In this document: in pieces, positions 7,018 through 15,543 of the stretch
Position numbering within the stretch: position 1 is the stretch's first letter
Layout: each line of letters starts with the position of its first letter
Assembly (NCBI GenBank): GCA_007128895.1
Contig: SKWO01000052.1
Location: 1-32,587, forward strand
From: Gammaproteobacteria bacterium
GTDB lineage: Bacteria; Pseudomonadota; Gammaproteobacteria; SKWO01
Length of the DNA: 32,587 bases
Direction of reading: 5' to 3'
Translations under genes and position numbers: made by a program
Notes under the pieces: model-generated
What the model was told of the DNA's origin: nothing
The model's input: only the letters and a program-made list of their open reading frames with translations
Databases searched by the model: none

Positions 7018-8769
7018 TTGCTCAAAGATCACCTCCAGCAACTGCTCGCCACCGCCCTTGACGGGTTGGCCGAGTCCCCCGAGGCACCGCCGTCGATCCA
7101 TGTCGAGCGTACCCGTGACCGGGCGCACGGCGACTTTGCCAGCAACCTGGCGATGGTGCTGGCCAAGCCGCTGCACCGCAAGCCGCGCGAGATCGCCGAG
7201 CTGCTGGTCGCCGCTCTGCCGGCCTCGGCGCAGGTCGCCAGGGTCGAGATCGCCGGCCCCGGCTTTATCAACTTCTTTCTCACCCCCGAGGCGCTGCGTG
7301 GTGTCGTCGCCGAGGTGCTGACGCAGGGGGCGGCCTACGGCCGCTCGCGCCTCGGTGAGGGGCGCCGCGTGCAGGTCGAGTTCGTCTCCGCCAACCCGAC
7401 CGGGCCGCTGCACGTCGGCCACGGCCGCGGCGCGGCCTATGGCGCCTCGGTGGCCGACCTGCTCGAGGCGACCGGCTTTGCGGTCCACCGCGAGTACTAT
7501 GTCAACGACGCCGGGCGCCAGATGGAGATCCTCGCCGCCAGCGTCTGGCTGCGCTACCTGGAGCTGTGCGGTGAGACACTGCCCTTCCCGGCCAACGGCT
7601 ACAAGGGCGACTACATCTTCGACATCGGCGCCACGCTGCACCGTGAGCACGGCGACCGGCTGCGCCGTGCCGCCGCCGAGCTGCTCGACGGCCTGCCACC
7701 GGACGAGCCGGACGGCGGCGACAAGGAGCTCTATATCGACGCCGTCGTCGCCCGTGCCCGGGCCCTGCTCGGCAGCGAGGCGTGGCGCACCGTCTTCCGT
7801 GCCGGTCTCGACGCGATCCTCGGCGACATCCGCAGCGATTTGGAGGCGTTCGGCGTCACCTACGATGAGTGGTTCTCCGAGCTCTCGCTGACCGAATCGG
7901 GCGCGGTCGATCGCGCCATCGAGCGGCTGCGTGCCGCCGGCCACCTCTACGAGGAGGGCGGTGCCCTCTGGTTCCGCTCCACCGACTTCGGCGACGAGAA
8001 GGACCGCGTCGTGGTGCGCGACAACGGGGTGAAGACCTACTTCGCCTCCGACATCGCCTACCACATGGACAAGCTCGAGCGCGGCTTCGACCGCGTCATC
8101 GACGTCTGGGGTGCCGACCACCACGGCTACGTGCCGCGCGTGAAGGCGGCGCTGCGTGCGCTGGGCGACGATCCCGACCGCCTCGACGTGCTGCTGGTCC
8201 AGTTCGCCGTGCTCTGGCGCGGCGGCGAGAAGGTGCAGATGTCGACCCGCTCCGGCGAGTTCGTCACCCTGCGCGAGCTACGCGAGGAGGTCGGCAACGA
8301 CGCCGCGCGCTTCTTCTACGTCATGCGCAAGTGCGAACAGCACCTCGACTTCGACCTCGATCTGGCCCGCTCGCAGAGCAACGAGAACCCGGTCTACTAC
8401 ATCCAGTACGCCCATGCCCGGGTCTGCAGCGTCTTCCGCCAGCTGGCGGAGAAGGGGCTGGCGCACGATCGCAACGCGGGGCTGGCGGCCCTCGACCGCT
8501 TGAACGAGGCCCACGAGGAGGCGCTGCTGGTGCTGCTGTCACGCTACCCCGAAGGGGTCGAGACGGCCGCGCTGGCCCACGAGCCGCACCAGCTCGCCCA
8601 CTTCCTGCAGGAGCTGGCGGCGGCCTTCCACACCTACTACAACGCGCACGTCTTCCTGGTCGATGACGGCGCCCTGCGTGATGCCCGTCTGGTTCTGATC
8701 GACGCGGTGCGCCAAGTCATCGCCAACGGCCTCGGCCTGCTCGGTGTCCGTGCACCGGAGGCGATGTAG
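7018..8769 (+). CDS. argS: arginyl-tRNA synthetase
   Basis: 583 aa from a TTG codon at 7018 preceded by AGGAAG at 8-nt spacing; no ATG or GTG in frame gives the family N-terminus, and LKDHLQQLL aligns with the start of the N-terminal Add domain. [18 protein letters not shown] carries the class I HIGH-type signature (HVGH at 132-135). The KMSKS position holds MSTRSG (from 408), as usual for ArgS. The C-terminal anticodon-binding helical domain is present to the end ([10 protein letters not shown]). The enzyme charges tRNA-Arg. A TAGAAT -10 candidate at 6975-6980 could give argS its own promoter. The stop overlaps the next gene's GTG by one base. Confidence 0.97.
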   Translation: MLKDHLQQLLATALDGLAESPEAPPSIHVERTRDRAHGDFASNLAMVLAKPLHRKPREIAELLVAALPASAQVARVEIAGPGFINFFLTPEALRGVVAEVLTQGAAYGRSRLGEGRRVQVEFVSANPTGPLHVGHGRGAAYGASVADLLEATGFAVHREYYVNDAGRQMEILAASVWLRYLELCGETLPFPANGYKGDYIFDIGATLHREHGDRLRRAAAELLDGLPPDEPDGGDKELYIDAVVARARALLGSEAWRTVFRAGLDAILGDIRSDLEAFGVTYDEWFSELSLTESGAVDRAIERLRAAGHLYEEGGALWFRSTDFGDEKDRVVVRDNGVKTYFASDIAYHMDKLERGFDRVIDVWGADHHGYVPRVKAALRALGDDPDRLDVLLVQFAVLWRGGEKVQMSTRSGEFVTLRELREEVGNDAARFFYVMRKCEQHLDFDLDLARSQSNENPVYYIQYAHARVCSVFRQLAEKGLAHDRNAGLAALDRLNEAHEEALLVLLSRYPEGVETAALAHEPHQLAHFLQELAAAFHTYYNAHVFLVDDGALRDARLVLIDAVRQVIANGLGLLGVRAPEAM

Positions 8770-9395
8770 TGGCACGCGCCCAGGCCCGTCGCACCAGCCG
8801 TCGGCCGGCCAGTCGGCCGCTGCCAGGCTGGATCTGGCTGCTGAGCGGCCTGATGATCGGCCTCTTCGTCGCCTTCGTCGTCTGGCTTGGGGTGCTGCCG
8901 TTGCGCGATCCGCCGACGGCGGTCCCGCCGGAGGCCGCAGCGCCGCCGACGGCCGCGCCAGCCCCCGCAGCGGCTGCTCCGACCGCGGAGCCACCCAGCC
9001 GTCCCCGTTTCGACTTCTATACCCTGTTGCCGGAGATGGAGGTGGTGGTGCCGGAGAGCCGCCCGCTGCCGCCCCCGGCACCGCGCCCATCCACGGAGCC
9101 GCGACCCGAAGGGGCAGAGGCGACGGCGTCGGCCCCGCCGCCGCCCGTCGAGCAGCCCGGCCACTACCTGCTTCAAGTCGGCTCCTTCCGCCGTGCCGAG
9201 GAGGCCGATCGCTTGCGCGCCAGTCTGGCGCTGCTCGGTATCGTGTCGACCGTGCAGACAGTCACCATCGACGGTGACGAGACCTGGCATCGGGTACGGA
9301 TCGGCCCGTACCGTGATACCGGGCAGCTCAATTCGGTGCGCCAGCGGCTGCACGACAACGGTATCGAATCGGTTGTGCTGAATGTGAGACCATGA
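8769..9395 (+). CDS. SPOR domain protein, FtsN-like
   Basis: 208 aa from the GTG at 8769, sharing one base with the argS stop. A short basic cytoplasmic tail (1-18) is followed by one membrane helix (about 20-42), a Pro/Ala-rich linker, the segment FDFYTLLPEMEV and a C-terminal SPOR domain (about 130-206: YLLQVGSFRRAEEADRLRA, then RVRIGPY). SPOR domains bind denuded septal peptidoglycan. The gene order argS then SPOR protein matches the Pseudomonas locus, where this gene precedes hslVU. A cell-division role like FtsN is likely but the essential FtsN segment is hard to assign. In this genome a substrate-binding lipoprotein gene follows instead of hslV. Confidence 0.85.
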   Translation: MARAQARRTSRRPASRPLPGWIWLLSGLMIGLFVAFVVWLGVLPLRDPPTAVPPEAAAPPTAAPAPAAAAPTAEPPSRPRFDFYTLLPEMEVVVPESRPLPPPAPRPSTEPRPEGAEATASAPPPPVEQPGHYLLQVGSFRRAEEADRLRASLALLGIVSTVQTVTIDGDETWHRVRIGPYRDTGQLNSVRQRLHDNGIESVVLNVRP

Positions 9396-9420
9396 TGGAC
9401 TGACCCACAAGGGGGTGCAC

Positions 9421-10437
9421 GTGAGGGGAGCGCGCAACAGGGAAAGGGGGCGGCTGTTCTGGTTGCTGGCCATGCTGTTGCTGGTAGCCGGCTGTGAACG
9501 CGGTCAGCCGCCGCTCTATATCGGCGCCAATATCTGGCCCGGTTACGAGTTCCTCTTTCTGGCCGACCAGCTCGGTTTCTACGCCGAAGAGGGGGCCAAT
9601 GTCCGCATGGTCGAATTCCTCTCCCTGGGCGATTCGCGCCGCGCCTTCGAGCGCGGCCAGGTCGACCTCTTTGCCGCTACGCCGGTTGAGGTGCTGGTAG
9701 CCAGTGAACAGTCGGCTCGCGAGGTGCGGGTCTTCTACGCCACCAGCATCTCGCTCGGGCCCGATGTGATCATGGCTGCGCCGCAGATCGGTTCGGTGGC
9801 CGAGCTGCGTGGACGGCGGGTGGCGATCGAACCGGGTACCCTCGATATCCTGCTGCTGTATGCCGCTTTGGCCCAGTCGGGGCTGACACTGGACGACGTG
9901 GTGCTGGTGCCGATGGCGCAGGCCCACATGCCACAGGCCTTGCAGGAGGGGCTGGTCGACGCGGTTGCGGTCTATCCGCCCGAGTCGATCGAGATCGAAC
10001 AGAGCGTGGCCGGCTGCGCCGAGGTGACCCACCGCTGTGTCCTGTTCGATTCGGGCCAGGTGCCGGGGCTGATCATCGACATGCTGGTGACCGACCGTGC
10101 CGTGGTCGAACAACGCGGTGGTGATCTGGCGGCGGTGGCGCGCGCCTTCGACCGTGCGGTCGCTTGGGCGCTGGAATACCCGCAGCAGGCCCACGCGCTG
10201 ATGGCGCAGCGACAAGGGCTTTCGGCTGATGATTTTGTCCGCAAGCTGGCTGGTCTGCGTATCCTGCGCCTGGATGAGCAGGCGCGCTGGCTGGTCGCCG
10301 GCAATGGGGTTTACCGCAGCCTGGAGCAGGCGGCCTATGCCCTGGGTTCGACCGGGGTGCTGCTGAAGCCGGTCGAGACCGAGCCCCTGCTGACTACCGT
10401 GGCAGTGCCCGGCGCGCTGCCGAGTCCGGTGCGCTGA
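9421..10437 (+). CDS. substrate-binding lipoprotein, NitT/TauT (NMT1/SsuA) type, without transporter genes
   Basis: 338 aa. Two in-frame GTGs exist (9415, 9421); AAGGGGG at 9409-9415 is too close to the first, so 9421 is preferred. A lipoprotein signal ends in the lipobox LVAGC (C25). The mature part has IGANIWPGYEFLFLADQLGF, VDLFAATPVEVL and LRGRRVAIEPGT, matching the NitT/TauT periplasmic binding-protein fold that in relatives binds sulfonates, nitrate or pyrimidine precursors. No permease or ATPase gene is near. The stop overlaps the start of a sensor kinase gene (TGATG), so a sensing role, presenting the ligand to the kinase, is more likely than import. The ligand is unknown. Confidence 0.88.
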   Translation: MRGARNRERGRLFWLLAMLLLVAGCERGQPPLYIGANIWPGYEFLFLADQLGFYAEEGANVRMVEFLSLGDSRRAFERGQVDLFAATPVEVLVASEQSAREVRVFYATSISLGPDVIMAAPQIGSVAELRGRRVAIEPGTLDILLLYAALAQSGLTLDDVVLVPMAQAHMPQALQEGLVDAVAVYPPESIEIEQSVAGCAEVTHRCVLFDSGQVPGLIIDMLVTDRAVVEQRGGDLAAVARAFDRAVAWALEYPQQAHALMAQRQGLSADDFVRKLAGLRILRLDEQARWLVAGNGVYRSLEQAAYALGSTGVLLKPVETEPLLTTVAVPGALPSPVR

Positions 10438-11933
10438 TGCGGGTTTGGCAGCCAACCCTGGCCCAGCGCAGCCTGTTGCCGCTGCTGCTGGGCTTTGCCG
10501 TGATCGCTGCCGTCGGCCTGACCCTGCTGTGGCACTTCTACCAGAACCATATCGATCAGCGTCAGCTCGAGCGGGCCAAGCTGCTGGCCGAGGCGGTCCA
10601 CCACGCTGCCGGGGCGACCCACGATGTGACCGCCCTGCAGCGCTTCGTCATGAGCATGGCGGCCGAGCGCGAGGTCGTCCTGATCGTGGTGGCCGTAGGT
10701 GAACCGCTGCGCGTGGTCGCAGCTAGCCGCCACACTTGGCGAGGCGCACTGCTCGAGCACCTGCCCCACGCCGGGCTGGCGGGCGTGATGGGGCAGGTGC
10801 ACAGCCAGCGAGGCGACCGGCTCTTCAGTCGTTATCAGAACGCCGAGATATGGGTTGTCGAACCGCTGCTCTACGGGACGCAGAGTGAGGGCAAGGCGCT
10901 GCTCGAGCGCGGTGTGGTCGGGGTGGTGGTCGATGTCGAGGCGATCCCCCCCTTTGTTGTCACTGGCCTCTTCGTCACGGCGGTTCTGCTGATGGCGCTG
11001 CTGCTGCTCTTCGTCACGGTCTATGCTTGGGGGCTGCGCCGCCATGTGCTGCAACCGATGCAGCGGATCAATGCGGCGGTGCTCAAGCGCGCGGCCGGCG
11101 ATCGCACCGCCCTTGTGCCTGCGCTCGCCGGGCGAGAAATGGCCGAGGTGGCCAGGGCGATCAACCAGATGATCGAGGAGATGGAGCGGGCGCGTCGCGA
11201 GGCAGAGGTCGCCGAGCAGACCAAGAGCGCCTTTCTGGCCAATGTCAGCCATGAGCTGCGCACCCCGCTCAATGCGATCGTCGGCATGGGTGAGCTGCTC
11301 GCCGAGAGTCCGCTGGATGCGGAGCAGCAGCACCATCTGGCGCGGCTGCGCCAGGCCGGCGACCACCTGCTGGCGCTGGTCGATGACCTGATCAACCTGA
11401 GCCGGCTCGAAGGCGGGCGGCTGCAGTTGACCTGCGAACCGTTTGTGCTACGTGGTTGGCTGCAGGATGAGTTTGACTATCTGTTGGCCATGGCACGCGA
11501 GAAGGGGCTGGAAGCGACCCTTGTCACCAACGACCTGCCGGAGCTGTTTGTCGGTGACCGTCGGGCCTTGCGCGTGGTTCTGATCAACCTGATCGGCAAC
11601 GCGATCAAGTTTACCGAGCAGGGGCGTGTCGAGGTGGAGGTTGTTCGCGCTGGCGCCGACCGGGTACGCTTCAGCGTACGTGATACCGGTGTGGGCATCC
11701 CGGTCGAGCGGTTGCAGGCGGTGCGCGAGCCGTTTGCACAGGCCGACGAGAGCCTGACGCGGCGCTTCGGTGGCGCCGGACTTGGCTTGCCGGTGGCGCA
11801 GCGTCTGGTCACGTTGATGGGCGGGCAGCTGGAGATCGAGAGCCGGGTCGGCGAGGGGTCGACCGTCGCCTTCAGTCTGCCGCTGCAGTGTCCACAGTCG
11901 ACGCCGCAGCCCGGGGTGCCATGGCACCAGTGA
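10437..11933 (+). CDS. membrane sensor histidine kinase, no adjacent response regulator
   Basis: 498 aa. Transmembrane helices at about 13-33 and 173-198 enclose a periplasmic sensor region of roughly 140 residues that I cannot assign to a family. HAMP follows (about 199-255), then HisKA with the phospho-acceptor H272 in FLANVSHELRTPLNA, and a HATPase domain (about 375-485) with N388 in NLIGNAIKFT, DTGVGIP and GGAGLGLPV. All catalytic boxes are intact. There is no receiver domain and no response-regulator gene in the window, so its partner lies elsewhere. It is coupled by a 1-base overlap to the substrate-binding lipoprotein gene and overlaps the downstream zinc peptidase gene by 13 bp. The likely arrangement is a binding protein docking on the periplasmic domain. 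Confidence 0.93.
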   Translation: MRVWQPTLAQRSLLPLLLGFAVIAAVGLTLLWHFYQNHIDQRQLERAKLLAEAVHHAAGATHDVTALQRFVMSMAAEREVVLIVVAVGEPLRVVAASRHTWRGALLEHLPHAGLAGVMGQVHSQRGDRLFSRYQNAEIWVVEPLLYGTQSEGKALLERGVVGVVVDVEAIPPFVVTGLFVTAVLLMALLLLFVTVYAWGLRRHVLQPMQRINAAVLKRAAGDRTALVPALAGREMAEVARAINQMIEEMERARREAEVAEQTKSAFLANVSHELRTPLNAIVGMGELLAESPLDAEQQHHLARLRQAGDHLLALVDDLINLSRLEGGRLQLTCEPFVLRGWLQDEFDYLLAMAREKGLEATLVTNDLPELFVGDRRALRVVLINLIGNAIKFTEQGRVEVEVVRAGADRVRFSVRDTGVGIPVERLQAVREPFAQADESLTRRFGGAGLGLPVAQRLVTLMGGQLEIESRVGEGSTVAFSLPLQCPQSTPQPGVPWHQ

Positions 11934-12610
11934 TCCTGATCGCCGGCCTGCTCCTGCTGGTCGCCCTGTTTGGCCCGCAGCTCTGGGTGCAGCGGGTGAT
12001 GCGCCGTTACAGCCAGCCGCTCGACCACCTGCCGGGCACCGGCGGCGAGCTGGCGCGCCACCTGCTGGACCGCTTTCGCCTGCAGCATGTGACCGTGGAG
12101 CCGACCGATACCGGTGACCACTACGACCCGCAGGCGCGCGCGGTTCGCCTCTCGCCGGAGAACCTGAACAACCGCTCGCTGACCGCTGTCGCCGTCGCCA
12201 CTCACGAGGTCGGTCACGCTATCCAGCACGCCCTCGGCGAGCGCAGCTTCCACTGGCGTGGCCGCATGGTGGTGTTGGCCAACTGGGCGCAGAAGGCGTC
12301 GGTCATGGCGATGATCGCGATCCCCTTCATCACTCTGCTGACACGCGCCCCGGTCGGCGGCGCGCTGATGTTTCTGCTCGCCCTGCTGGCGATGGGCACG
12401 GCGGCACTGACCCACCTGATCACCCTGCCGGTGGAGTGGGACGCCAGCTTCGGCAAGGCGCTGCCGATCCTGCAGGCCGGCCGCTATGTCGATGAACAGG
12501 AACTCGGCGCCGTCCGTTCGATCCTGCGCGCCGCCGCCTTCACCTACGTTGCCGCCAGCCTCGCCAGCCTGCTCAACCTCGGCCGCTGGCTGGTGATCCT
12601 GCGGCGGTGA
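11921..12610 (+). CDS. membrane zinc metallopeptidase (YugP-like, PF04298 type)
   Basis: 229 aa from the ATG at 11921; a GTG at 11888 is also possible but gives a non-family extension. An N-terminal membrane helix (about 3-19), the zinc motif H95-EVGH99 in ATHEVGHAIQHA, and two hydrophobic segments near 125-165 match the neutral zinc metallopeptidase family typified by Bacillus YugP. LPVEWDASFGKAL supplies the conserved third ligand region (Glu). Substrates are unknown. The 13-bp overlap with the kinase gene ties it to the substrate-binding-protein/kinase unit, so it could be an effector of membrane-protein turnover for that system; this is inference only. Confidence 0.82.
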   Translation: MAPVILIAGLLLLVALFGPQLWVQRVMRRYSQPLDHLPGTGGELARHLLDRFRLQHVTVEPTDTGDHYDPQARAVRLSPENLNNRSLTAVAVATHEVGHAIQHALGERSFHWRGRMVVLANWAQKASVMAMIAIPFITLLTRAPVGGALMFLLALLAMGTAALTHLITLPVEWDASFGKALPILQAGRYVDEQELGAVRSILRAAAFTYVAASLASLLNLGRWLVILRR

Positions 12611-12618
12611 TGCGGCAA

Positions 12619-12897
12619 CTACTCCCTTGTCTGGTTCAGGTCATTCACATCCCTGGCGAGCCACGCCTTGATCAGGGATTGGTACGGCATATCCCGCCTG
12701 TTGGCCTCGATCTTGATTCTGTCGAGCAGCGTCTCGGGGAGGCGCAGTGAGATGGTCTTGGTGGAGGGCTTCAGATTGGGCAGGCGAGCGCGCTGGGCGC
12801 GATCCCAGTCGACATACTCCGTGGAGTCGTGGGACTCCCAGAAGGCACGCTCCTCGGCCTCATCAGGAAACTCAGGACTCTGCCTTGGCGTAATCAT
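12619..12897 (-). CDS. CopG/BrnA-type antitoxin (PF12441-like), toxin partner absent
   Basis: 92 aa. The sequence has EERAFWESHDSTEYVDW followed by ISLRLPETLLDRIKIEANRR and MPYQSLIKAWLA, the layout of CopG-antitoxin proteins: an acidic toxin-binding arm, then a ribbon-helix-helix DNA-binding domain. These normally pair with a BrnT-type RNase toxin encoded just upstream. Here only 40 bp separate it from the VWA gene and the other side is the convergent zinc peptidase gene, so no toxin fits. It may be a relic, an anti-toxin against an incoming module, or a plain regulator. The stop lies 8 bp from the end of the convergent gene. An inverted repeat upstream could be its own operator. Confidence 0.85.
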   Translation of the reverse strand: MITPRQSPEFPDEAEERAFWESHDSTEYVDWDRAQRARLPNLKPSTKTISLRLPETLLDRIKIEANRRDMPYQSLIKAWLARDVNDLNQTRE

Positions 12898-12911
12898 AAA
12901 CGGCTCTCTTC

Positions 12912-12937
12912 GTATATCCTCAAAATATACAGATCTG
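12912..12937 (-). promoter_or_regulatory. inverted repeats upstream of the antitoxin gene (candidate autoregulatory operator)
   Basis: GTATAT (12912-12917) and ATATAC (12925-12930) form a 6-bp inverted repeat with a 7-bp centre, followed at once by the palindrome CAGATCTG (12930-12937). They lie 15-40 bp before the ATG in a short AT-rich patch. Ribbon-helix-helix antitoxins usually repress their own promoters by binding such paired short sites, so an operator is likely by analogy. Confidence 0.45.
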
Positions 12938-14188
12938 TCAGTTCAACTGCACCCGCTCGCCCCACGGTACCGGTGCCTTGCCCTTGACCAGCCAGAGGAC
13001 CGGGTAGTCGGGGGCGCGTGGCGGAAATTCGCCGTGGGCGTCGGTGAACCAGATCAGCAGGTCGGGGCGGCGGTCCTGGCGGGCGATCCAGTCGAAGACC
13101 GGGGTGAAGCGGGTGCCGCCGCCGCCGTGCAGGCCGCTAGGCAGGGTGAAGGCGTCCCATGGTTGGAAGTGCCACGGCGCCTGCGGGGCCAGCTCGCTGT
13201 CGCAGGCGAGCAGAGTGACGTGGGCGCGGACCTGCGCCTTGAGGCCGTCGATCTCGCTGACGAAGGCGGCCAGTTCGGCATCCTCGACCGAGCCGCTGGT
13301 GTCGAGGGCGACGACCAGTTCGAGGCCGTGGCTGCGCAGGCTGGGCAGGATGGCGTCGCCCTCGCGGCGTGACGGGCGCAGGTAGCTGTAGTCGTCGCGG
13401 GCGATGGCGTGCAGGTGGCGGGCGAGCAGGGCGCGCCACGGCAGGCGCGGCTGCAGCAGGCGGTCGACCAGCCGCGCCATGCCGCCACCGAGCTTGCCGG
13501 CCTGCTGCGCCTGCTGGGCGGCGCCGGCCAGGTGCTGCTGCCACTTCTTCTCCAACTGTTCGCGTTCCGGCTCGCTCAAGGGGGGCGGCCGTCCGGCGGC
13601 GGCCCCTCCTTCGGCGGCGCTGGCCTGCTGTTGTTGCTGACGGCCGTCGTCGCCGTGGTCGCCAGCGCCCTGGTCGCCGCGGGCATCGTCGCGGCGCGTA
13701 TTGTCGTCGGTTCCGTCACCGCCCGGCCCTTCGGCGTCGCGGTCGTAGAGGTGGTCATCGAGCAATTCGCTGTCGTCGTGGTCTTCGATGAAGGGGTAGA
13801 TCTCTTCGGCGGTCATGCCGCGAAATTCGTCGAGGATGACGACGCCGGGCGGGGGGATGAGCCCTTCGTCGAGCAGCAGCGGGTTGACGGCGTGGTCGCA
13901 GGCGACGTCCCAGCGGCGCTTGACGCGGTGTTGGCGCCGGGCGAAGTGGGCGAGGGCACAGTGGAGCGCCTCGTGGGCGAGGACGAACTGGAGCTGGCCG
14001 CCGCGCAGACCGGCGATGTAGCTGGGGTTGAAGTAGAAGGCGCGGGCGTCGGTGGCGACGGTCGGGCACCAGTCGGGGTTGGCCTCGACCAGCGGCAGGC
14101 GCAGCACCAGCGCGCCGAGAAACGGCTTGTCGAGGATCAGGCGGGTACGCGCCGCAGTGAGGCGGTCGAGGGGGGAGGTGGCGGTCAT
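12938..14188 (-). CDS. VWA-like/metallopeptidase-domain protein, partner of MoxR ATPase (DUF2201 type)
   Basis: 416 aa from the ATG at 14186-14188; the frame stays open upstream only through the repeat element. The N-terminal part has a zinc-peptidase-like H72-EALH76 in FVLAHEALHCALAHFA. A low-complexity acidic and Gln/Ala-rich linker (about 135-235) leads to a C-terminal VWA-like domain with the metal-site motif DTSGS at 296-300 and LLACDSEL. This domain pair matches DUF2201 proteins, which are encoded beside MoxR AAA+ ATPases and are thought to act with them in chaperone or metal-insertion tasks. The ATPase gene lies upstream on the same strand, separated by a 250-bp gap holding a multi-hairpin element. 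Confidence 0.88.
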   Translation of the reverse strand: MTATSPLDRLTAARTRLILDKPFLGALVLRLPLVEANPDWCPTVATDARAFYFNPSYIAGLRGGQLQFVLAHEALHCALAHFARRQHRVKRRWDVACDHAVNPLLLDEGLIPPPGVVILDEFRGMTAEEIYPFIEDHDDSELLDDHLYDRDAEGPGGDGTDDNTRRDDARGDQGAGDHGDDGRQQQQQASAAEGGAAAGRPPPLSEPEREQLEKKWQQHLAGAAQQAQQAGKLGGGMARLVDRLLQPRLPWRALLARHLHAIARDDYSYLRPSRREGDAILPSLRSHGLELVVALDTSGSVEDAELAAFVSEIDGLKAQVRAHVTLLACDSELAPQAPWHFQPWDAFTLPSGLHGGGGTRFTPVFDWIARQDRRPDLLIWFTDAHGEFPPRAPDYPVLWLVKGKAPVPWGERVQLN

Positions 14189-14229
14189 TCGGAGATATCC
14201 ATGCCGATCCGCACGCCGTACTGGAGGGC

Positions 14230-14412
14230 AGGAGTGGGGCAGGTCCAGTCGGCGGCGTACACGAACAGGATGTTCGTGTCCGAGCCCCCATGGGCGAGTT
14301 GCAATGCAACGAGCGCACGGCCAAGGATGGCCGGGCCGGACTTGGGGGCGAAGCAGGAGTGCGAAGCCCACAAGGGTTTACGGCGTCCGCCGACTGGACC
14401 TGCCCCACTCCT
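14230..14412 (+). repeat. 183-bp multi-hairpin element with 26-bp perfect inverted ends (element 1)
   Basis: The ends 14230-14255 and 14387-14412 are perfect 26-bp inverted repeats (outer end AGGAGTGGGGCAGG). Inside, read on this strand, are: a 9-bp hairpin with loop GGA (14259-14279); GTTG/CAAC (14298-14310); a 6-bp hairpin with loop AGGA (14318-14333); and a longer stem, 14341-14374, tipped by GCA-GGAG-TGC. The core ends in TTTACGGCGTCC (14377-14388). The same core ending occurs in element 2 at 28584-28689, where the arms are different in sequence but also complementary. It could be a MITE-like repeat or a structured RNA; the loops resemble CsrA/RsmA sites. The flanking genes are read on the other strand. 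Confidence 0.75.
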
Positions 14413-14438
14413 AGAGGTCGCATTAGAACCCATAGCGC

Positions 14439-15485
14439 CTACTCGTTATAGAGCATCAGGTCGGCCACCTGTTCGGCCCAGGGGGCGAACTGCGGCAGGG
14501 CAAAGAGCGGCTGGCCGACGGCGCGGTAGAGGTCGGAGACCAGCATCACGCCCATCTCGCGCAGCGGCAGGGTGGCGGCGTAGTCGAGGATGTGGCCGGT
14601 GACGCGATCGGCCTCGGGCTTGCCCTGGTGCTGCAGGGCGCGGGCGACGAGGGCGGAGGCGACGGCGTACTGCAGGTCGATCTCGTCGGGGGCGGCGACC
14701 GGCTCGCCCCGGCAGATCGCCTCGATATCGGGCAGCCGGTCGAGGTGGCTGATGTAGGCGTTGAGCTCGATGCCGGCGGCCTCGCCGACGCAGCCCTGCA
14801 GGGCGTCGAGCAGCAGGGCCGGGTGGCCGTCGAACTTCTGCAGGGCGCGGTGGGCGAACTCCCAAGAGCGCGGCGAGGGGAAGGCGGCGTGGTTGCGCTC
14901 GGGGTCGAAGTCGAAGAGCAGCTCGGGGCGGAAGCGCAGGAAGGCGATCAGCCGTTCGTCGATGCGCTGTTCGAAGGCCCAGGCGACCCAGTCCTCAAGG
15001 TGGGTCTCCAGCTCGAAGTGGGCGAAACGGTTGGCCAGTGGCGCCGGCATGGCGTAGGTCACGCCGCGGTCGCCCTGGCGGTTACCGGCGGCGAAGATGG
15101 CCCAGCCCTCGGGTACCCGGTAGGCGCCGAGGCGCCGGTCGAGGATCAGCTGGTAGGCGGCGGCAGAGACGCTCGGCGGAGCGGCGTTGATCTCGTCGAG
15201 GAAGAGGATGCCGTGCGCCGGGTCGCGGCCACTCTCCGGCAGCAGCGCCGGCGGGGCCCACTCGACCCGGTCGCCGGCGCGAAAGGGGATGCCGCGCAGG
15301 TCGCTCGGCTCCATCTGCGAGAGGCGGATATCGACCACCGGGGCACTGTGGCGGGCGCCGATGGCGGCGACCAGCTGCGACTTGCCGACGCCGGGCGGCC
15401 CCCAGATCATCACCGGGGTGTGGTGGCCGTCGTTGACGGAGAGAAATTCACGGTCGAGAATGGTGGAGAGGTGTGACGGGCGCAC
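14439..15485 (-). CDS. MoxR-family AAA+ ATPase
   Basis: 348 aa from a GTG with a strong AAGGAGG ribosome-binding site 5 nt upstream. Walker A GPPGVGKS is at 29-36 and Walker B ILFLDE at 93-98; AAGNRQGDRG (sensor 1) and LANRFAHFEL (arginine finger region) follow, as in MoxR-type ATPases. These form hexamers that remodel or activate partner complexes, usually with a VWA-domain protein. The partner gene lies downstream at 12938-14188. The 250-bp gap between them, filled by a structured repeat, is unusual because this pair is normally close together, so partner expression might be separately set. A weak promoter (TTGACC overlapping the upstream betT stop) is possible. Confidence 0.92.
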   Translation of the reverse strand: MRPSHLSTILDREFLSVNDGHHTPVMIWGPPGVGKSQLVAAIGARHSAPVVDIRLSQMEPSDLRGIPFRAGDRVEWAPPALLPESGRDPAHGILFLDEINAAPPSVSAAAYQLILDRRLGAYRVPEGWAIFAAGNRQGDRGVTYAMPAPLANRFAHFELETHLEDWVAWAFEQRIDERLIAFLRFRPELLFDFDPERNHAAFPSPRSWEFAHRALQKFDGHPALLLDALQGCVGEAAGIELNAYISHLDRLPDIEAICRGEPVAAPDEIDLQYAVASALVARALQHQGKPEADRVTGHILDYAATLPLREMGVMLVSDLYRAVGQPLFALPQFAPWAEQVADLMLYNE

Positions 15486-15543
15486 GGCGCCTCCTTGCGG
15501 TTGGGCTTCTTATTCCGAGTAAACCGCAAAGGTACTCGTTGGG

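Noticed and set aside
5280-8124. Long minus-strand open frames antisense to priA and argS (539 and 472 codons)
   Set aside because: High-G+C codon bias opens antisense frames; the plus-strand genes are unmistakable and the antisense translations show no motif.
12898-12937. BrnT-type toxin gene or remnant next to the antitoxin
   Set aside because: Only 40 bp are available and they hold the operator-like repeats; no toxin-like frame exists on the other side either.
14230-14412. Integron attC site
   Set aside because: The arms are long inverted repeats but lack the paired RYYYAAC/GTTRRRY core sites, and there is no integrase or cassette array.
14185-14433. 82-codon minus-strand open frame across element 1
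   Set aside because: It is a by-product of the inverted-repeat element, overlaps the VWA gene start, and has no family features; such frames in repeats are often mis-annotated.
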